A DNA stretch of 64,000 nt from Planctomycetaceae bacterium (GTDB lineage Bacteria > Planctomycetota > Phycisphaerae > UBA1845 > UTPLA1), in assembly GCA_011525745.1 (NCBI GenBank), contig WYBU01000068.1:114339-178338 (forward strand), written 5' to 3'. The notes beneath the pieces were generated by a model, which saw only the letters and a program-made list of their open reading frames with translations, made no database searches and was not told the origin of the DNA. A program made the translations under genes and the position numbers. Positions 8,629-18,180 of the stretch are shown here, one piece after another (within the stretch, counting starts at the first letter, position 1; each line of letters starts with the position of its first letter).

Positions 8629-10629
8629 ATGACCCGGCGCCGAAACCCTTTTCCTGCATCACGTCATCCGTCCACGACTTGGCTCATGCTGGCCGTCATG
8701 CTGGCCGGGACTTCGACCGCTGTCCCGGCGGCCGCCCAGACCTGGACGGGCGCCAGTCTGTTCAGCAACCTGTGGAGCGACGACGGCAATCCGTTTCCGC
8801 CGTCGCCCGGCAACTGGGTCGGCAACGTGGTGCCGGTCCCGGGTCCGACGACGATCCTCACCTTCGGCAACGCCGGTTTGCAGTTTCAGCCGTTTCAGGA
8901 CATTGCCAGTCCGTTCGATTTCAACCAGTTGAACTTCGTTGGCGGCAACGTGCCGCTGACGCTGAACGGATTGCCGATTCGGATGGCGGGCACGACGCCG
9001 TCGATCTCGCAGGAATCGTCGCTGCCGCACCGAATCAACAACGAGATCATCCTTCCAACGACGAATACGTTCTATGACTTCACGGGCAACGGGACGGGCG
9101 CGCTGACGCTGGGCGGGCCGGTCAGCGGATCTGGCATATTCCGCAAGCAGGGCAGCCACACTCTGATTCTCGACGCGGTGCTGTCAGCCTCGCAGGACTC
9201 GTCGGTCGCGCTGACGTTAACGGGCGGCATGTTTCGGGTGTTGGGGGACAACCTGATCGCACCCGAGCTGCACCTGTTCCTTCAGGGCGGCACGTTCGAT
9301 CTTAACGGCCGCGATCAGACCTTCGCAATGATGTGGTTCCAGGGCAGCCCGATCCTGCTGAACGGCGGGCGGCTGACGCTGGGCATCAACCCCGGTGTGG
9401 GCGGCGGCAGCGTCGGCGGGCTGAACGGCGGCGGTGAACTGATCAAGGGGCCGGGTTCGACGCAGTTCACGGCATCGAATCCCAACTTCACCGGTCTGGT
9501 GAGAATCCAGGGCGGCGGCACGGTTTTCCTCCAGGCCAACGGCGCGCTGGGCGACACGACGACGGGAACGGTGGTCGAAGCCGGCGGCTCGCTGTTTGTC
9601 AACACGAACTACACGATGCCCGAGCCGCTCACGCTGGACGGCAACAACACCGGCACGGCGGCGCTGGCCGCCTCGGGAACAACCACTTCTTTTGCCGGGC
9701 CGATTACGCTGACGGCCGACAGCGACTTCGGCACGGCGGGCGGGACGTTCACACTGACCGGCGGCATCGACACAAACGGGTTTACGCTCCTGCATGCCTA
9801 TTTCTCGGGCACGACCGTCATCAACAACAACGGCGTCACCGGCAGCGGCGGGCTGCGAAAGGTGACGACGAATGAGACGCTGATCATCAACGCACCCTGC
9901 ACCTACACAGGCTCGACGGTGGTCGAACGCGGCGTGCTGGAAGTGAACAACACGCTGGAAACAAGCAGCATTTCGGTCCAGTCGCTCGGCACGCTGCGCG
10001 GCCATTGCACCGCGCCGGCGGCGCCGCTGGCGCTGGCCGGGCGTTTGCAGCCGGGCGGCTCGGTCGGACAAATCGCCGTCGCGGCCGCCACGCTCAGCGC
10101 GGGGGCGCGGATCGACTGGGAAATCAGCGATCCCGCCGGTTCGCCGGGCACGGGGCATGACGTGTTGACGCTTTCCGGTGTGCTGTCGGCGCCCTACACG
10201 TCGGGCGTGACGACGATTTTCGTTTCCTCTCTGACGCCGGGGGGCGCCGCGGGGCCACTGGCCGGATTCGATCCGTCGCAGAGTTACCTATGGCCGATCA
10301 TCGTGGCGGGCAGCGTCGACGCAAATGTGTCGTTGAGCGATTTTGCGTTGAATACGACGGGATTCACGAACCACAACAACATCGGCTGCGGCGCCTTTCA
10401 CCTGGAACTGACGACCACGGGGCTGAACCTGCGGTTCGATTCCGGCTCGGCGGGGCCGGGCGATCTGAACTGCGACTGCCAGATCGATGCCGCCGACGTG
10501 CCGTTGTTCGTGCAGGCGCTGATCGATCCGAGCCAGTTCGGCGGATGCGACTTCGACGCGGCCGACATGAACGGCGACAACTCCGTAGATGCCGACGATG
10601 TGCAATTGTTCGTGGATGCCGTGTATTAG
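8629..10629 (+). CDS. Secreted autotransporter-type beta-strand repeat protein with dockerin-like C-terminus
   Basis: Exported surface protein of 666 residues. The signal peptide is LMLAVMLAGTSTAVPAAAQ (about residues 20-37). The body has the repeating glycine/asparagine/threonine-rich short strands typical of autotransporter-associated beta-strand repeats, for example GGGELIKGPGSTQFTASNP, GGLRKVTTNETLIINAPCTY and VVERGVLEVNNTLETSSI. No outer-membrane beta-barrel domain follows. The protein ends instead with two dockerin-like calcium loops, GDLNCDCQIDAADVPLFV and DMNGDNSVDADDVQLFVD. Substrate and partner cannot be told from sequence. It lies divergent from the FG-GAP protein gene. Confidence 0.8.
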   Translation: MTRRRNPFPASRHPSTTWLMLAVMLAGTSTAVPAAAQTWTGASLFSNLWSDDGNPFPPSPGNWVGNVVPVPGPTTILTFGNAGLQFQPFQDIASPFDFNQLNFVGGNVPLTLNGLPIRMAGTTPSISQESSLPHRINNEIILPTTNTFYDFTGNGTGALTLGGPVSGSGIFRKQGSHTLILDAVLSASQDSSVALTLTGGMFRVLGDNLIAPELHLFLQGGTFDLNGRDQTFAMMWFQGSPILLNGGRLTLGINPGVGGGSVGGLNGGGELIKGPGSTQFTASNPNFTGLVRIQGGGTVFLQANGALGDTTTGTVVEAGGSLFVNTNYTMPEPLTLDGNNTGTAALAASGTTTSFAGPITLTADSDFGTAGGTFTLTGGIDTNGFTLLHAYFSGTTVINNNGVTGSGGLRKVTTNETLIINAPCTYTGSTVVERGVLEVNNTLETSSISVQSLGTLRGHCTAPAAPLALAGRLQPGGSVGQIAVAAATLSAGARIDWEISDPAGSPGTGHDVLTLSGVLSAPYTSGVTTIFVSSLTPGGAAGPLAGFDPSQSYLWPIIVAGSVDANVSLSDFALNTTGFTNHNNIGCGAFHLELTTTGLNLRFDSGSAGPGDLNCDCQIDAADVPLFVQALIDPSQFGGCDFDAADMNGDNSVDADDVQLFVDAVY

Positions 10630-11021
10630 CACTACGGCGATCGATCACCCAGGTCGGTACGCGCATCTTGTCCGTTCCGGACGCGCCGAACCACCGTGCC
10701 ACGTCTCATCATTTGATTTACTTCATGTCCGCCCGATGCCTCAGCGTTCCCCATCCCGGTCGCCGCGGTCATTCGACGCTTCATCGAAGAAATCGGCCGA
10801 GCCGCGCTCGACGCGGCCGGGGACGGCTGCGCTGCATCTCGGGAAGCGATCGTCACGCCGGAAAGAGCCTTGCTTGTCAAGGGCTTGCAGCGCGGGCATA
10901 ATCCGACGCGCGGGACTTGCCGGTCGGCGTTCCGGCCGGCGGACCGTATCGTCGCGGCGCATCCAATGCCGATATACCTCGGACGTATCGCATCGGCGCG
11001 CCTGTTGTCGGAGGCTGTCGG
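10630..11021. other. Intergenic region with a promoter; no gene seen
   Basis: About 390 bp. Only the promoter at 10874-10902 stands out. The frames open across it merge into the OmpA gene but have no recognisable protein before residue 1 at 11022. Confidence 0.5.
10874..10902 (+). promoter_or_regulatory. Candidate sigma-70 promoter for the OmpA-family lipoprotein
   Basis: TTGTCA (10874-10879), a 17-bp spacer and CATAAT (10897-10902). The expected transcript start near 10909 gives a leader of about 110 nt. Confidence 0.6.
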
Positions 11022-11840
11022 ATGAACCGGTTGGCGTTCCTCGGTCGTGGCGGCGTGATGTTGACGGCGGCGTGTGCATTCAGCGGGTGCATCGCGCGTG
11101 CGGAGTACGACCGCGTGGAATTCGCGCGGCGCGTCGCGGCCGAGCAGGCGGCGCAGCGCGAGGCGGAACTGGGCGCCGAGCGGTCGCAGCGGCAGGTGGT
11201 CGAGGCCGAGCGCAACGCATTGCGGCGCGAGTTGGACACCAAGACCGCGCTTGCCGAGAACCTTCGTCAGGAGAACGACCGGCTGGCCGCGACGCTGAAA
11301 CAGTTGGGCAGGTTCACAGACGAAGTCCTGGCCAAGGGGCTGGCCGAGCCGGAACTGATTGAAATCACCAAGCTGCCGCCGGAACTGGACCGAATGCTGA
11401 AAGAGTTCGCGTCGCACTATCCCAATGCGGTCGAGTACCTGCCCGAGCAGGGCGCGGTGCGCTGGAAGAGCGATCTGACGTTCGCACTGGGCAGTGACGT
11501 GGTGCGGGACACCGCCACGTCGTCGTTGCGCGAGTTCGCCGAAATCGTCAACACCGCCGGCGCGGCGTTCGAAGTGGTGATCGTCGGCCACACCGACAAT
11601 GTTCCGATTCGGGCCAGTTCGCGCGAGCACAAAACCAACTGGCATCTGTCGAGCCATCGGGCCATCGCCGTGATGTTCGCGCTGAACAACTTCGGCGTGC
11701 CGTACGATCGCATGGGCGTGATGGGCTATGGCGAGCACCGGCCGCGCGAGCCGAACCCGCCGTCGGGCGGCAACGAGAAAAACCGGCGCGTAGAGATATT
11801 CCTGGTGTCGGCACGGGATTCGTTCTCGGGGACGCGGTAG
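11022..11840 (+). CDS. OmpA-family peptidoglycan-associated lipoprotein
   Basis: Cell-envelope protein that tethers the outer membrane to peptidoglycan, or a MotB/Pal-like anchor, 272 residues. The start at 11022 has GGAG just upstream and gives a lipoprotein signal with lipobox FSGC at about residue 20. Residues 25-100 form an alanine/glutamate/arginine-rich coiled coil (EFARRVAAEQAAQREAEL...). The C-terminal OmpA domain is clear: VRWKSDLTFALGSDVV, then VIVGHTDNVPI, NWHLSSHRAIAVMFALN, GYGEHRPREPNP and NRRVEIFL, which contains the diaminopimelate-binding Asp and Arg positions. It is monocistronic by context. The longer open frame starting at 10917 has no support. Confidence 0.85.
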   Translation: MNRLAFLGRGGVMLTAACAFSGCIARAEYDRVEFARRVAAEQAAQREAELGAERSQRQVVEAERNALRRELDTKTALAENLRQENDRLAATLKQLGRFTDEVLAKGLAEPELIEITKLPPELDRMLKEFASHYPNAVEYLPEQGAVRWKSDLTFALGSDVVRDTATSSLREFAEIVNTAGAAFEVVIVGHTDNVPIRASSREHKTNWHLSSHRAIAVMFALNNFGVPYDRMGVMGYGEHRPREPNPPSGGNEKNRRVEIFLVSARDSFSGTR

Positions 11841-11881
11841 TGGTCCGAGTCAGTGTCGGCGCGCCTTTCGAAAGTCGCGTG

Positions 11882-11902
11882 GAACGGGCTTGTAGCCCGT
11901 TC
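11882..11902. repeat. Perfect palindrome GAACGGGCT-TGT-AGCCCGTTC
   Basis: A 9-bp stem with a 3-nt loop, 40 bp after the OmpA gene. It belongs to the cgggct-agcccg family also present at 8024, 42797 and 48436. There is no T run, so it is unlikely to be a terminator. Confidence 0.7.
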
Positions 11903-12043
11903 GCTCGAGTCGGACGCCCGTATCAGCCGAAGTTGCAGACCTCCGGCGCACGCGAGGGCGTCGGCGTGCCGCTACTCAGCATCCACGCGGCTCGCTTGTG
12001 CCGCGCCCCATAGCGATCCGCACCTGCGCCGGCCGAATCACGG

Positions 12044-13558
12044 ATGATCGTCAACCTCATCGCCGCCGCGAACTCGGGCTTGGGCGTTGCAGCGCTCTCG
12101 GTCGTCGCGCTCGGGCTGGCGGCGATGATCGGCGTGGCGCTGTGGGCCGGCCGCGTCGAGCGCGACACGCGAGATTTCTTCCTCGGCGGTCGATCGATTC
12201 CGGCCTGGGCCGTCTGCCTCTCGTTCATCGCGACCGAAGTCTCGGCCATGACGATCGTCGCCGTGCCGGCCGAGGCATATAACGCCGACTGGACCTATCT
12301 TCAGATGTTCGTCGGTTCGGCCGCGGCGCGAGCGGCCGTGGCGTTTCTCTTTATCCCCGTCTTCTACAAGTACGACTGCACCACGATTTATGAGTTCCTG
12401 CGCCATCGCTTCGGCCCGGCAACGCATCACACGGCGGGGCTGTTTTTTTTCGTGACGCGTTTACTGGCCTCCGGGCTGCGGTTGTACGTCGCGGCGATGG
12501 CGTCGGCGATCATGCTGGGCTTGTACGCGCCGGGGTCCGATGATCATCGCGGCGTGTTCGCGGCCATCGCGGGATTTGCGATCGTGGGAATCGTGTTCAT
12601 CGGCGTTGGCGGCATCAAAGCGGTGGTGTGGAGCAACGTGGTGCAGGCGGTAGTGTTCGCCGTCGGCGGGCTGGCCATCGCGACGTATTTGCTCGAGAAC
12701 ATCGACGGCGGCGCGACGGCACTGCGGACGGCGTCGGCCGAGGGGCGGCTGCGCGTGTTCGACTGGTCGTTCGACGTATCGAACCCGCGCATGTTCTGGC
12801 TCATGGCCGCGAACGGCTTTCTGGTCAGCCTGACCGTCTTCGGCACCGATCAGGACCTGATGCAGCGGCTGCTGACCGTGAGGACGCGCGGATCGAGCCA
12901 GCGATCGCTGCTGGCGACGATCCTGGTTGGCCTGCCGGTGGCGATGCTCTTTCTGACGATTGGAACGCTGCTCGCGCTTTTCTATGCACAGCAAGGGGCG
13001 CCGCCGCCGGCGTCGAGGCCCGATGAAGTGCTTCCGAATTTCGCGGCGACCGTGCTGCCGGACCTGCTCAAGGGCGTCTTCCTTCTGAGCGTTCTGATGG
13101 CCAGCATCGACTCGCCCCTGGGTTCGTTGGCGACATCGTTCGTGACCGACCTGTACCGGCCGCTGATTCGACCACGCGCGGATGAGCGACATTACTTGCG
13201 TGTGTCGCGTCTGAGCGTTGTGGTCTTCGGTGTGGCCCTGGCGTGCGTGGCGATGGTTTTCAGCAGACTGGAAAGTCTGTTGTGGTGGGCGTTCAAGATA
13301 CTGAGCGTCACCGGCGGCAGTCTGCTTGGCGTTTTCCTGCTCGGTCTATTGACTCGGCGTCGGGGCGACGGCAGCAACGCGTGGGCTATGGTATACGGCG
13401 CTGTGTTCAACGGTGGGTTGTTGCTGTACATGGAGGCAACGCAGCCGGAATGGGCCTGGACCGGACTCATCGTGCTGGGCACCGTGGTGACGTTTTCGAT
13501 GGGGTATTTGCTCGGCACAAATCGAACCGACCGGTCTGCTGAATCGAACGAAACGTAG
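12044..13558 (+). CDS. Sodium:solute symporter (SSS family)
   Basis: Inner-membrane Na+-coupled uptake carrier of 504 residues with about 13 predicted membrane spans. The N-terminal motif RDFFLGGRSIPAWAVCLSF, the following TEVSAMTIVAVPAEAY, and YDCTTIYEFLRHRFG match the SLC5/SSS fold (TM1-TM3). SLLGVFLLGLLTRR and TGLIVLGTVVTFSMGYLLG lie in the last helices. The substrate cannot be inferred: family members carry sugars, proline, sialic acid or other organic ions. No catabolic gene is adjacent. The ribosome site is weak. Confidence 0.85.
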   Translation: MIVNLIAAANSGLGVAALSVVALGLAAMIGVALWAGRVERDTRDFFLGGRSIPAWAVCLSFIATEVSAMTIVAVPAEAYNADWTYLQMFVGSAAARAAVAFLFIPVFYKYDCTTIYEFLRHRFGPATHHTAGLFFFVTRLLASGLRLYVAAMASAIMLGLYAPGSDDHRGVFAAIAGFAIVGIVFIGVGGIKAVVWSNVVQAVVFAVGGLAIATYLLENIDGGATALRTASAEGRLRVFDWSFDVSNPRMFWLMAANGFLVSLTVFGTDQDLMQRLLTVRTRGSSQRSLLATILVGLPVAMLFLTIGTLLALFYAQQGAPPPASRPDEVLPNFAATVLPDLLKGVFLLSVLMASIDSPLGSLATSFVTDLYRPLIRPRADERHYLRVSRLSVVVFGVALACVAMVFSRLESLLWWAFKILSVTGGSLLGVFLLGLLTRRRGDGSNAWAMVYGAVFNGGLLLYMEATQPEWAWTGLIVLGTVVTFSMGYLLGTNRTDRSAESNET

Positions 13559-13671
13559 TTGAAATTCTCGCAACATTGGCAACTGCTTGACATACCCGGC
13601 GCATTCGCCAACAATCCCGCCGTAGACTTTGTGAAGAAAATCACGGACCTTCTGGGCCGGGCCGGACCGAC

Positions 13672-16600
13672 ATGCCAGTTGTCACGGAAACGTATCGCAA
13701 TATCCGCACCCTCAACATCATCTTCGCCGCCAGCGCGCTGGCGGCGCTGGCCTCGATGTTGTGGATGCTGAAGGATGATCACGAGCGTCCGTGGCGCGAA
13801 CATCAGACGGACTATTTCAACGTTCAGGCCGCGTTGGCCCACTTCGAACGGCTCGAGCTTTCGTCACCCGAATCACAATCGCGGCGGACCGAGCTTGCCG
13901 CGCAGCTCGACGCGGCCCTCGAGAAGGCGCGCGAGCACGAACCGCTGGAAAAGGCGCTGGCCCAGCGCGAGGCGAAACTCAACGGCGAGCTTCAGGCGGC
14001 CGCGGCGCGGTTCGGCAATCTCAACGCCGAGTACCAGGTCGTCATCTGGGAATACGAGGAACATAAGACGCTGCACGGGCCGGAACATCCCGCCACCGTC
14101 AAAGTGTTCGAGCGCATGAAGCGCGACGAGGCGAAGCTCGACGAGCTGCGCAAGGACAAAGAAACCCTGGAAGACGCCCTTCAGGACGTGCAGAACGAGC
14201 TGCGACGCCTGCGTGCCCCCGTCGAGGCGGCGCGCAAGGCGCTGAGCGACTTCGACAAGCGCGTCGCCGACGCCGAACGCCGCGAGCAGATGTACGGAAA
14301 AGGCATCACGCGAACCCTGTTCAATCTGCCCGGGCTGGACTTCGCACCGCCCAAGGGCGTGCCGGGCCGGCAGGAAATCAAGCAGGTCGTGCTGCCGGAC
14401 GTGCGTCAGGACTACAGCTTCCTTCAGAGCTATTCGATCGACCGCTGCACGACTTGCCACGTCGCGATCGACCAGTCGGGCGCTTCGCTGGAGAAGATGG
14501 TGGCCCAGTCCGAGGCGGCGTTGCGTGCGATCAACGCGCAGCGCGTCGCGGCACATCTGCCGCCGCTGGAGGTGGTGATCCGGCCGAAGGCTTCGTCGGC
14601 ACACGGCGGGCACGGCCAGCCTCATGCCGGCGGGGCGGCGACGCCTTCATCCGGCGACGCCTACGCGGCCGCGCCGGAACAACGGCCCGCCAGTCGAGTC
14701 GATGCGACTCACGGCGAATCGGAAGCAGACAAGGAAATCCCAGCACGCGACTTGCCACCGTTCGACAAGATGTCGCCGGACCTGAAAAAGCGCTACGCCG
14801 CGGCGCTGGTCGACACGTTGAACGAGCACCTCAAAGAAGAAGGGCGCGAGCCGATCCGGTTCGAACAACCGCTGCTGGCGCACCCTCGACTCGACCTGTT
14901 CGTCTCGCCCAATTCGCCGCATCCGATGTCGCGCATGGGATGCACCTCCTGCCACGAAGGCAACGGGCAGGAGACCGATTTCATGTATGCGGCGCACACG
15001 CCGGCCAATCGCGAGCAGGAGCATGAGTGGTCGGAGAAGTACGTCATCACCACGTGGGGCATGCCTCAGGCGACGTTTCATCTGATCGAGGAGTTCTGGG
15101 ATCGGCTGATGATGCCGCCGAAGTACACTCAGGCCACGTGCGCCAAGTGTCACACCCAAATCTCGGATCTGGCGTCGTACCGCGGCGAGGGAACGGCGGA
15201 CAAGCTCGTGGAGGGTCGCAAGCTGTATACGCAGCTTGGCTGCATCAACTGCCATCTCGTCGAGGGGCTGGGCGATTCGCGGCGCGTCGGACCGGACCTG
15301 ACGCACGTCAATCACAAGCTGGACACGGGCTTCCTGCATCGCTGGATTTGGTATCCGGCGGACTTCCGGCCGTCCACGCGCATGCCGCATTTCTACATGC
15401 AGGAAAACAACTTGCCGTCGAGCCGCAACGATCACGATTCCGATCCGATGTTGCGGACCGAAACCGAAGTGCAGGCGATGACGCACTACCTCCAGACGTT
15501 CACTCGGCCCCATGCGCCGGAGCCGCTTCCGGAGGGCATCGAGGGTGATCCCAAACGCGGCGCCGAGCTGTTCGTCGAGACCGGCTGCCTGGCGTGTCAC
15601 GCCAGTCTGGGAACGGTGGATCCGCGTGACGAGCAAGGTCGCGCCTTCGGCCGGAAGTGGGTTGAGGACGATTTGCGCCACGCCGGCGTGCCGTCCGAAG
15701 AGGCGGCCGCACGGGCGGCGAAGATGACGCTCAACGAGCAGTCGCTCTACGCCATCGAGCATTTTACGCGCGAGCGACACGCCGCGGCCATGCGCGAGTT
15801 GGACCGACTGCGCAGCACGGGCGGCGACACCGACAGTCTGTACATCCCGCCGGACTTCACGCGCTTCGCCCCGGAGCTTTCGGGCATCGGTACGAAGCTG
15901 GCGCCGAATCCGGATGATCCGGTTCAGGTCGAACGCGGCCGACGCTGGCTTTACAACTGGCTCCGCGAGCCGGCGCACTATCACCCCGGCACGAAAATGC
16001 CGCGGCTCTTCGGCGACAACTACTACTGGCGCGAACCCGACGTCACCAAGCGCCGCGCCCTGGCCGACAAGGACATCCTGGACGTGACCGCCTATTTGCT
16101 GACGCAGCGGCACGACACGTTCAAGCCCGAGCCGATCGCGACGGACGACCGTCATCATCAAATGGCGCAATCGCTGATCCGCACGCTGCTGGAGGGCCAA
16201 TTCAGCGCGGCGGCCGCCGATCGGATGGTCAACGACACAAAACACGCCGCTGATGACGAGATGGGGCCGTTGTCGCGGGCGATTCTTAAACAGGTCGAGC
16301 GGTCGCTGTCGCGCGACGAGGCCCTGGCGAAAATCCAGTCACAGGATTTGCACGGCAAGCAGATGCTGTTCCTCGGCGCGAAGATGATCACGCACTACGG
16401 ATGCAACGCCTGCCACACGATCGCCGGTTTCGAGACGGCGACGCGGCCCGGCACCGAGATGACGTTCTGGGGCGAAAAGCGCCTGGCGCAGCTCGACTTC
16501 GCTTTCTTCTCGCCCGGCTTCGAGCAGTTGAAGGAGCAGCACGGCGGGTTGTTCACGCACCTGTATCCCGAATCGGCCGAGTACGAGCATCTGATCGACG

Positions 16601-17937
16601 CCAACGGCAACGAGCCGCAGCAGATTCTGTACAACCGGGCGGCGTTCGCCTATCACAAGCTGCGCAACCCGCGCATCTGGGACCGGGCGAAGATCAAGAA
16701 GCCGTACGAAAAGCTGAAGATGCCGAATTTCAATCTGTCGCCCGGCGAGGCCGAAGCCCTGACGACGTACCTGCTGTCGCGCGTGCATCCGCTGGTGTCG
16801 TCGCCGGTGCAGGTCGATTATGCGCATACGACCTGGGGCGGCATCGCGGCCGGGCGGCATTTTGTCGACGAGTTGAACTGCGTCGGCTGCCACAAGATCG
16901 AAGACAACGAACCGCTGATTCAGCAGTATTTCCTCGTTTCGGAGCGCTCCGGCGGACGATCGGTGGATGAGCTGAACGCACCGCCGTGGCTGCACGGCCA
17001 GGGCGCCAAGGTCAACCACAACTGGTTCCACGTTTTCCTGCGAAACGTCGAAATGCTGAGGCCGTGGCTGAAGATCCGCATGCCGTCGTTCCATCTGAAC
17101 GAGCGCGAGGCGACGACGCTGGTGTCCTACTTCGCCAATGCCGCGATGCAGGAATCGAGCGCCGTGCACGAGCGGCTTGGCGCGGTACATCGCTTTGTCG
17201 ATGCGGCGCAGAAGCGCGCGGGCATGACTTCGCAAGCACGTCCCGACGCCGACGGCCGCACGCCGGGCGACGACTGGTTTTCCGACGAAACGATGGCGGC
17301 GCATCGGAAGTTCCTGGAGGAGTACACGCTTCGTTATCGGCTCGTCCGCCCGGTCGAGCTGGATCCGACCCGCAACGAGCCGGCGAATCTGGTCGCGGGC
17401 TACGCCAAGGCGGTCGGCAACGCCGGCTTCCTCGCCGATTTATACGACATCGAATATCCCTTTGTGGAGCCGCCGCGGCCCGCAATGTCCGATGAGCGAT
17501 TCGCCCTGGGCGAACAGATGCTGCTGGAGATGAAGTGCCTGGCGTGCCACGTCTTCGGCGATCCCTACAAGGAAGGCTCGAACTCGCGGCCGACGGCGCC
17601 GAATCTGAATCTGACCAGCCGGCGACTTCAGCGCGGCTGGGTGCGCGGCTGGTTGCAGTATCCGGCGCGGATTCAGCCGGGCACGAAGATGCCGCAGTGG
17701 TGGGGCGACGGCGGCAGTCTGGTGCAGTATCCCAAAGAACTTTACGACGAGTTCGCGGGCAAGTACGGGCCGACGCATGAGGCGCAGATGACGCTGCTCG
17801 AAGACTTCATGTACGAAGCGGGACTGCGCAACTACACCGTCATCGACCCGACGCTGCCCAAGCCGTCTGAAACGCCGGAAGGTGAAGAGATACAATTGGA
17901 CGAAGAGGACGAGCCGGAAATCGAACTCGACGAGTAG
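13672..17937 (+). CDS. Giant membrane-anchored eight-haem cytochrome c with N-terminal coiled coil
   Basis: Probable periplasmic electron-transfer protein feeding the adjacent cytochrome c oxidase (inference from position), 1421 residues. One membrane anchor lies at about residues 8-32 (LNIIFAASALAALASMLWML), followed by a charged DDHERPWREHQTDYF segment and a long coiled coil to about residue 215. Eight CxxCH sites follow: CTTCH (~258), CTSCH (~423), CAKCH (~490), CINCH (~523), CLACH (~638), CNACH (~910), CVGCH (~1070) and CLACH (~1289). Several sit in cytochrome c-like domains with distal methionines, such as PGTKMPRLFG and PGTKMPQWWG. The C-terminus is strongly acidic (EEIQLDEEDEPEIELDE). 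The family is seen next to cox genes in planctomycetes. No bc1 or alternative complex III lies in the window, so it may link that step to the oxidase. Confidence 0.8.
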   Translation: MPVVTETYRNIRTLNIIFAASALAALASMLWMLKDDHERPWREHQTDYFNVQAALAHFERLELSSPESQSRRTELAAQLDAALEKAREHEPLEKALAQREAKLNGELQAAAARFGNLNAEYQVVIWEYEEHKTLHGPEHPATVKVFERMKRDEAKLDELRKDKETLEDALQDVQNELRRLRAPVEAARKALSDFDKRVADAERREQMYGKGITRTLFNLPGLDFAPPKGVPGRQEIKQVVLPDVRQDYSFLQSYSIDRCTTCHVAIDQSGASLEKMVAQSEAALRAINAQRVAAHLPPLEVVIRPKASSAHGGHGQPHAGGAATPSSGDAYAAAPEQRPASRVDATHGESEADKEIPARDLPPFDKMSPDLKKRYAAALVDTLNEHLKEEGREPIRFEQPLLAHPRLDLFVSPNSPHPMSRMGCTSCHEGNGQETDFMYAAHTPANREQEHEWSEKYVITTWGMPQATFHLIEEFWDRLMMPPKYTQATCAKCHTQISDLASYRGEGTADKLVEGRKLYTQLGCINCHLVEGLGDSRRVGPDLTHVNHKLDTGFLHRWIWYPADFRPSTRMPHFYMQENNLPSSRNDHDSDPMLRTETEVQAMTHYLQTFTRPHAPEPLPEGIEGDPKRGAELFVETGCLACHASLGTVDPRDEQGRAFGRKWVEDDLRHAGVPSEEAAARAAKMTLNEQSLYAIEHFTRERHAAAMRELDRLRSTGGDTDSLYIPPDFTRFAPELSGIGTKLAPNPDDPVQVERGRRWLYNWLREPAHYHPGTKMPRLFGDNYYWREPDVTKRRALADKDILDVTAYLLTQRHDTFKPEPIATDDRHHQMAQSLIRTLLEGQFSAAAADRMVNDTKHAADDEMGPLSRAILKQVERSLSRDEALAKIQSQDLHGKQMLFLGAKMITHYGCNACHTIAGFETATRPGTEMTFWGEKRLAQLDFAFFSPGFEQLKEQHGGLFTHLYPESAEYEHLIDANGNEPQQILYNRAAFAYHKLRNPRIWDRAKIKKPYEKLKMPNFNLSPGEAEALTTYLLSRVHPLVSSPVQVDYAHTTWGGIAAGRHFVDELNCVGCHKIEDNEPLIQQYFLVSERSGGRSVDELNAPPWLHGQGAKVNHNWFHVFLRNVEMLRPWLKIRMPSFHLNEREATTLVSYFANAAMQESSAVHERLGAVHRFVDAAQKRAGMTSQARPDADGRTPGDDWFSDETMAAHRKFLEEYTLRYRLVRPVELDPTRNEPANLVAGYAKAVGNAGFLADLYDIEYPFVEPPRPAMSDERFALGEQMLLEMKCLACHVFGDPYKEGSNSRPTAPNLNLTSRRLQRGWVRGWLQYPARIQPGTKMPQWWGDGGSLVQYPKELYDEFAGKYGPTHEAQMTLLEDFMYEAGLRNYTVIDPTLPKPSETPEGEEIQLDEEDEPEIELDE

Positions 17938-17954
17938 GGTCCGCTGTGCGGACC
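17938..17954. repeat. Palindrome GGTCCGC-TGT-GCGGACC directly after the eight-haem cytochrome
   Basis: A perfect 7-bp stem that begins at the base after the TAG stop. The same GTCCGC-n3-GCGGAC core occurs at 49834-49848 and 58975-58989, so it is a dispersed repeat and not a gene-specific signal. Confidence 0.7.
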
Positions 17955-18180
17955 GTTCTGCAACGGTGCAAGGGTCTCCGCGGGTGTTGGGCGCCCGACG
18001 GGAGTCCCGCACCAGCCGCGAACCGAAACCGCGCCGTGGACGCACTGCGGGGCGGAAAGAAGGGCCGGAGAGACCAATCGTGACTGTTCGCGGGAAACCG
18101 GGATCCCGCCACACACAGGCAAGCGTCGGAGCCGTCGCGGATGTTCCGTCGGCGCTTCCGGCCAACGAAGGAGTGCAACG